A DNA stretch of 15,327 bases from Candidatus Heimdallarchaeota archaeon (GTDB taxonomy: Archaea; Asgardarchaeota; Heimdallarchaeia; Hodarchaeales; LC-3), in assembly GCA_027364495.1 (NCBI GenBank), contig DAHXPE010000075.1, forward strand, positions 1 through 15,327, written 5' to 3'. How positions within the stretch are numbered: the stretch's first letter is position 1; every line of letters begins with the position of its first letter. The translations under genes and the position numbers were made by a program. The notes below the pieces were generated by a model. It saw only the letters and a program-made list of their open reading frames with translations, made no database searches and had not been told where the DNA came from. Of this stretch, positions 14,403-15,327 are shown piece by piece.

Positions 14403-15327
14403 ATGGCTGAAATTAGAATAGATCCATTAACAGGAGAATTTATAATTGTTAATGACAAAAGAATGGAACGACCAGTAATAACTTCTCAATTAAAATCATC
14501 GCCTGAATGTCCATTTTGTGCAAACTCATCCAAAAGGCATCCAGGCTTACCTTTTGAATATGAATCCATTTCTGTTGAAAATTTATATCCATCTTTAGTA
14601 TTAAAACCAGATCAGACTGATAAAAACATTTCTGAACTAAGAAAAGGAAATATTAATAAATCGATGCCAAATATGGGAAAATGTGAAGTATTGTTATATT
14701 CATCAGATCATAATTTAGAATTTTATAATCAATCAAAGATATTAACAACAAAGATCATGAAATTGTGGAAAGAAAGAGTTCTTGAATTACAAAAAAACAC
14801 AGAAATAAAATATATTTTCATTTTCGAGAATCGAGGTTCAGCAGTTGGAGTAACTATATTACATCCACATGGTCAATTGTACGCTTTACCCTTTATTCCT
14901 CCTATTGTAAAAAAAATGCTGAAAAATCATAAGAAATTTTATTCTAGAAATAAAGAATGCCTTATGTGCTCAATTATAGAAAATGAAAAGACTGATGGGA
15001 AAAGAATGATACTAGAAAATAAATATTTCATTGCTTTTGTACCTTATTCAGCAAAATTGTTATTTGAAGTTCAAATTGTACCTACTACCCATCATGAAAC
15101 GATTGTTGAACTACAAGATGAAGAATTAGAAGCTTTTGGATCAATTATACAAGCTATAAGAAAAAAATATGACTTGCTTTTCAAAAATAAAAAAGCATCT
15201 TTTATGATGATGCTGTATAACGCACCAGTGAATACAGAAAAGAAAAATATTTTTCATTTTTATTTACAATTTGTCTGTTTAGATAGGGATGACAATAATT
15301 TCAAGTATAGAGCAAGTGCGGAAACTG
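14403..15327 (+). CDS. galT: Galactose-1-phosphate uridylyltransferase, 3' end outside window
   Basis: Transfers UMP from UDP-glucose to galactose-1-phosphate (Leloir pathway, cytoplasm). I translated 308 codons without a stop; the gene runs off the window. Seen in order: start MAEIRIDPLTGEFIIV; zinc-type pair ECPFC (C36, C39); SSDHN with H103 at the position of the E. coli third zinc ligand; FENRGSAVGVTILHPHGQ (141-158) with H154 as fourth ligand and H156 as the catalytic, uridylylated histidine; a second Cys pair CLMC (C186, C189); SFMMMLYNAP (266-275) and FHFYLQF (284-290) matching the family's C-terminal strands, where the usual HFH is here HFY. Start: ATG with no Shine-Dalgarno site close by. 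It is divergent from galK about 560 bases away. An archaeal or bacterial GalT usually has about 320-350 residues, so perhaps 20-40 are missing. Confidence 0.93.
   Translation, partial: MAEIRIDPLTGEFIIVNDKRMERPVITSQLKSSPECPFCANSSKRHPGLPFEYESISVENLYPSLVLKPDQTDKNISELRKGNINKSMPNMGKCEVLLYSSDHNLEFYNQSKILTTKIMKLWKERVLELQKNTEIKYIFIFENRGSAVGVTILHPHGQLYALPFIPPIVKKMLKNHKKFYSRNKECLMCSIIENEKTDGKRMILENKYFIAFVPYSAKLLFEVQIVPTTHHETIVELQDEELEAFGSIIQAIRKKYDLLFKNKKASFMMMLYNAPVNTEKKNIFHFYLQFVCLDRDDNNFKYRASAET

Overview
The window is very A+T-rich (roughly 30% G+C by eye) and looks archaeal. TATA-like boxes sit about 20-30 bases before several start codons, start-proximal Shine-Dalgarno sites are mostly missing, TTG starts occur, and the gene families fit (GH57 hydrolase, galactokinase/GalT, LigB-type protein, V4R proteins, exported proteins dense in N-glycosylation sequons). 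My best guess is an Asgard archaeon, perhaps Heimdallarchaeia-like. That placement is inference from content; no rRNA, tRNA or ribosomal gene is present to confirm it. I saw no CRISPR array, insertion sequence or attachment site.

Left part (1-1700): a short protein shaped like a short-chain dehydrogenase but without the YxxxK catalytic motif. It converges, with two bases between stop codons, on a complete arginase gene.

Middle left (1700-5750): a promoter-bearing gap, a small two-helix membrane protein with a charged coiled-coil tail, then two adjacent same-strand membrane genes. The first is an exported protein with one c-type haem site of unusual CX4CH spacing, two beta-sandwich domains and a ferric-reductase/NOX-like membrane domain. 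Its four haem-b histidines are spaced exactly as in NOX2, but no flavin domain follows. The second is a membrane-anchored alpha/alpha-toroid protein with 11 sequons, all on the presumed outside. Together they may be an undescribed transmembrane electron-transfer module, and this is the most novel part of the window.

Middle (5930-8532): a stand-alone LigB-fold (class III extradiol dioxygenase-like) protein, and a fusion of a CPPC thioredoxin domain with two V4R ligand/redox-sensing domains.

Right part (8590-15327): a galactoside-use locus. On the minus strand, galactokinase is followed by an MFS sugar-type transporter, a short GH57 hydrolase (possibly an alpha-galactosidase) and a GH1 beta-glycosidase. 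The last three form a tight operon with its own TATA box and an 18-base T-run just after the last stop codon. Divergently, galT begins and runs off the window. The logic is uptake of galactosides, cleavage inside the cell by GH57 (alpha) and GH1 (beta) enzymes, then GalK and GalT passing galactose into the Leloir pathway. GalE is not in the window.
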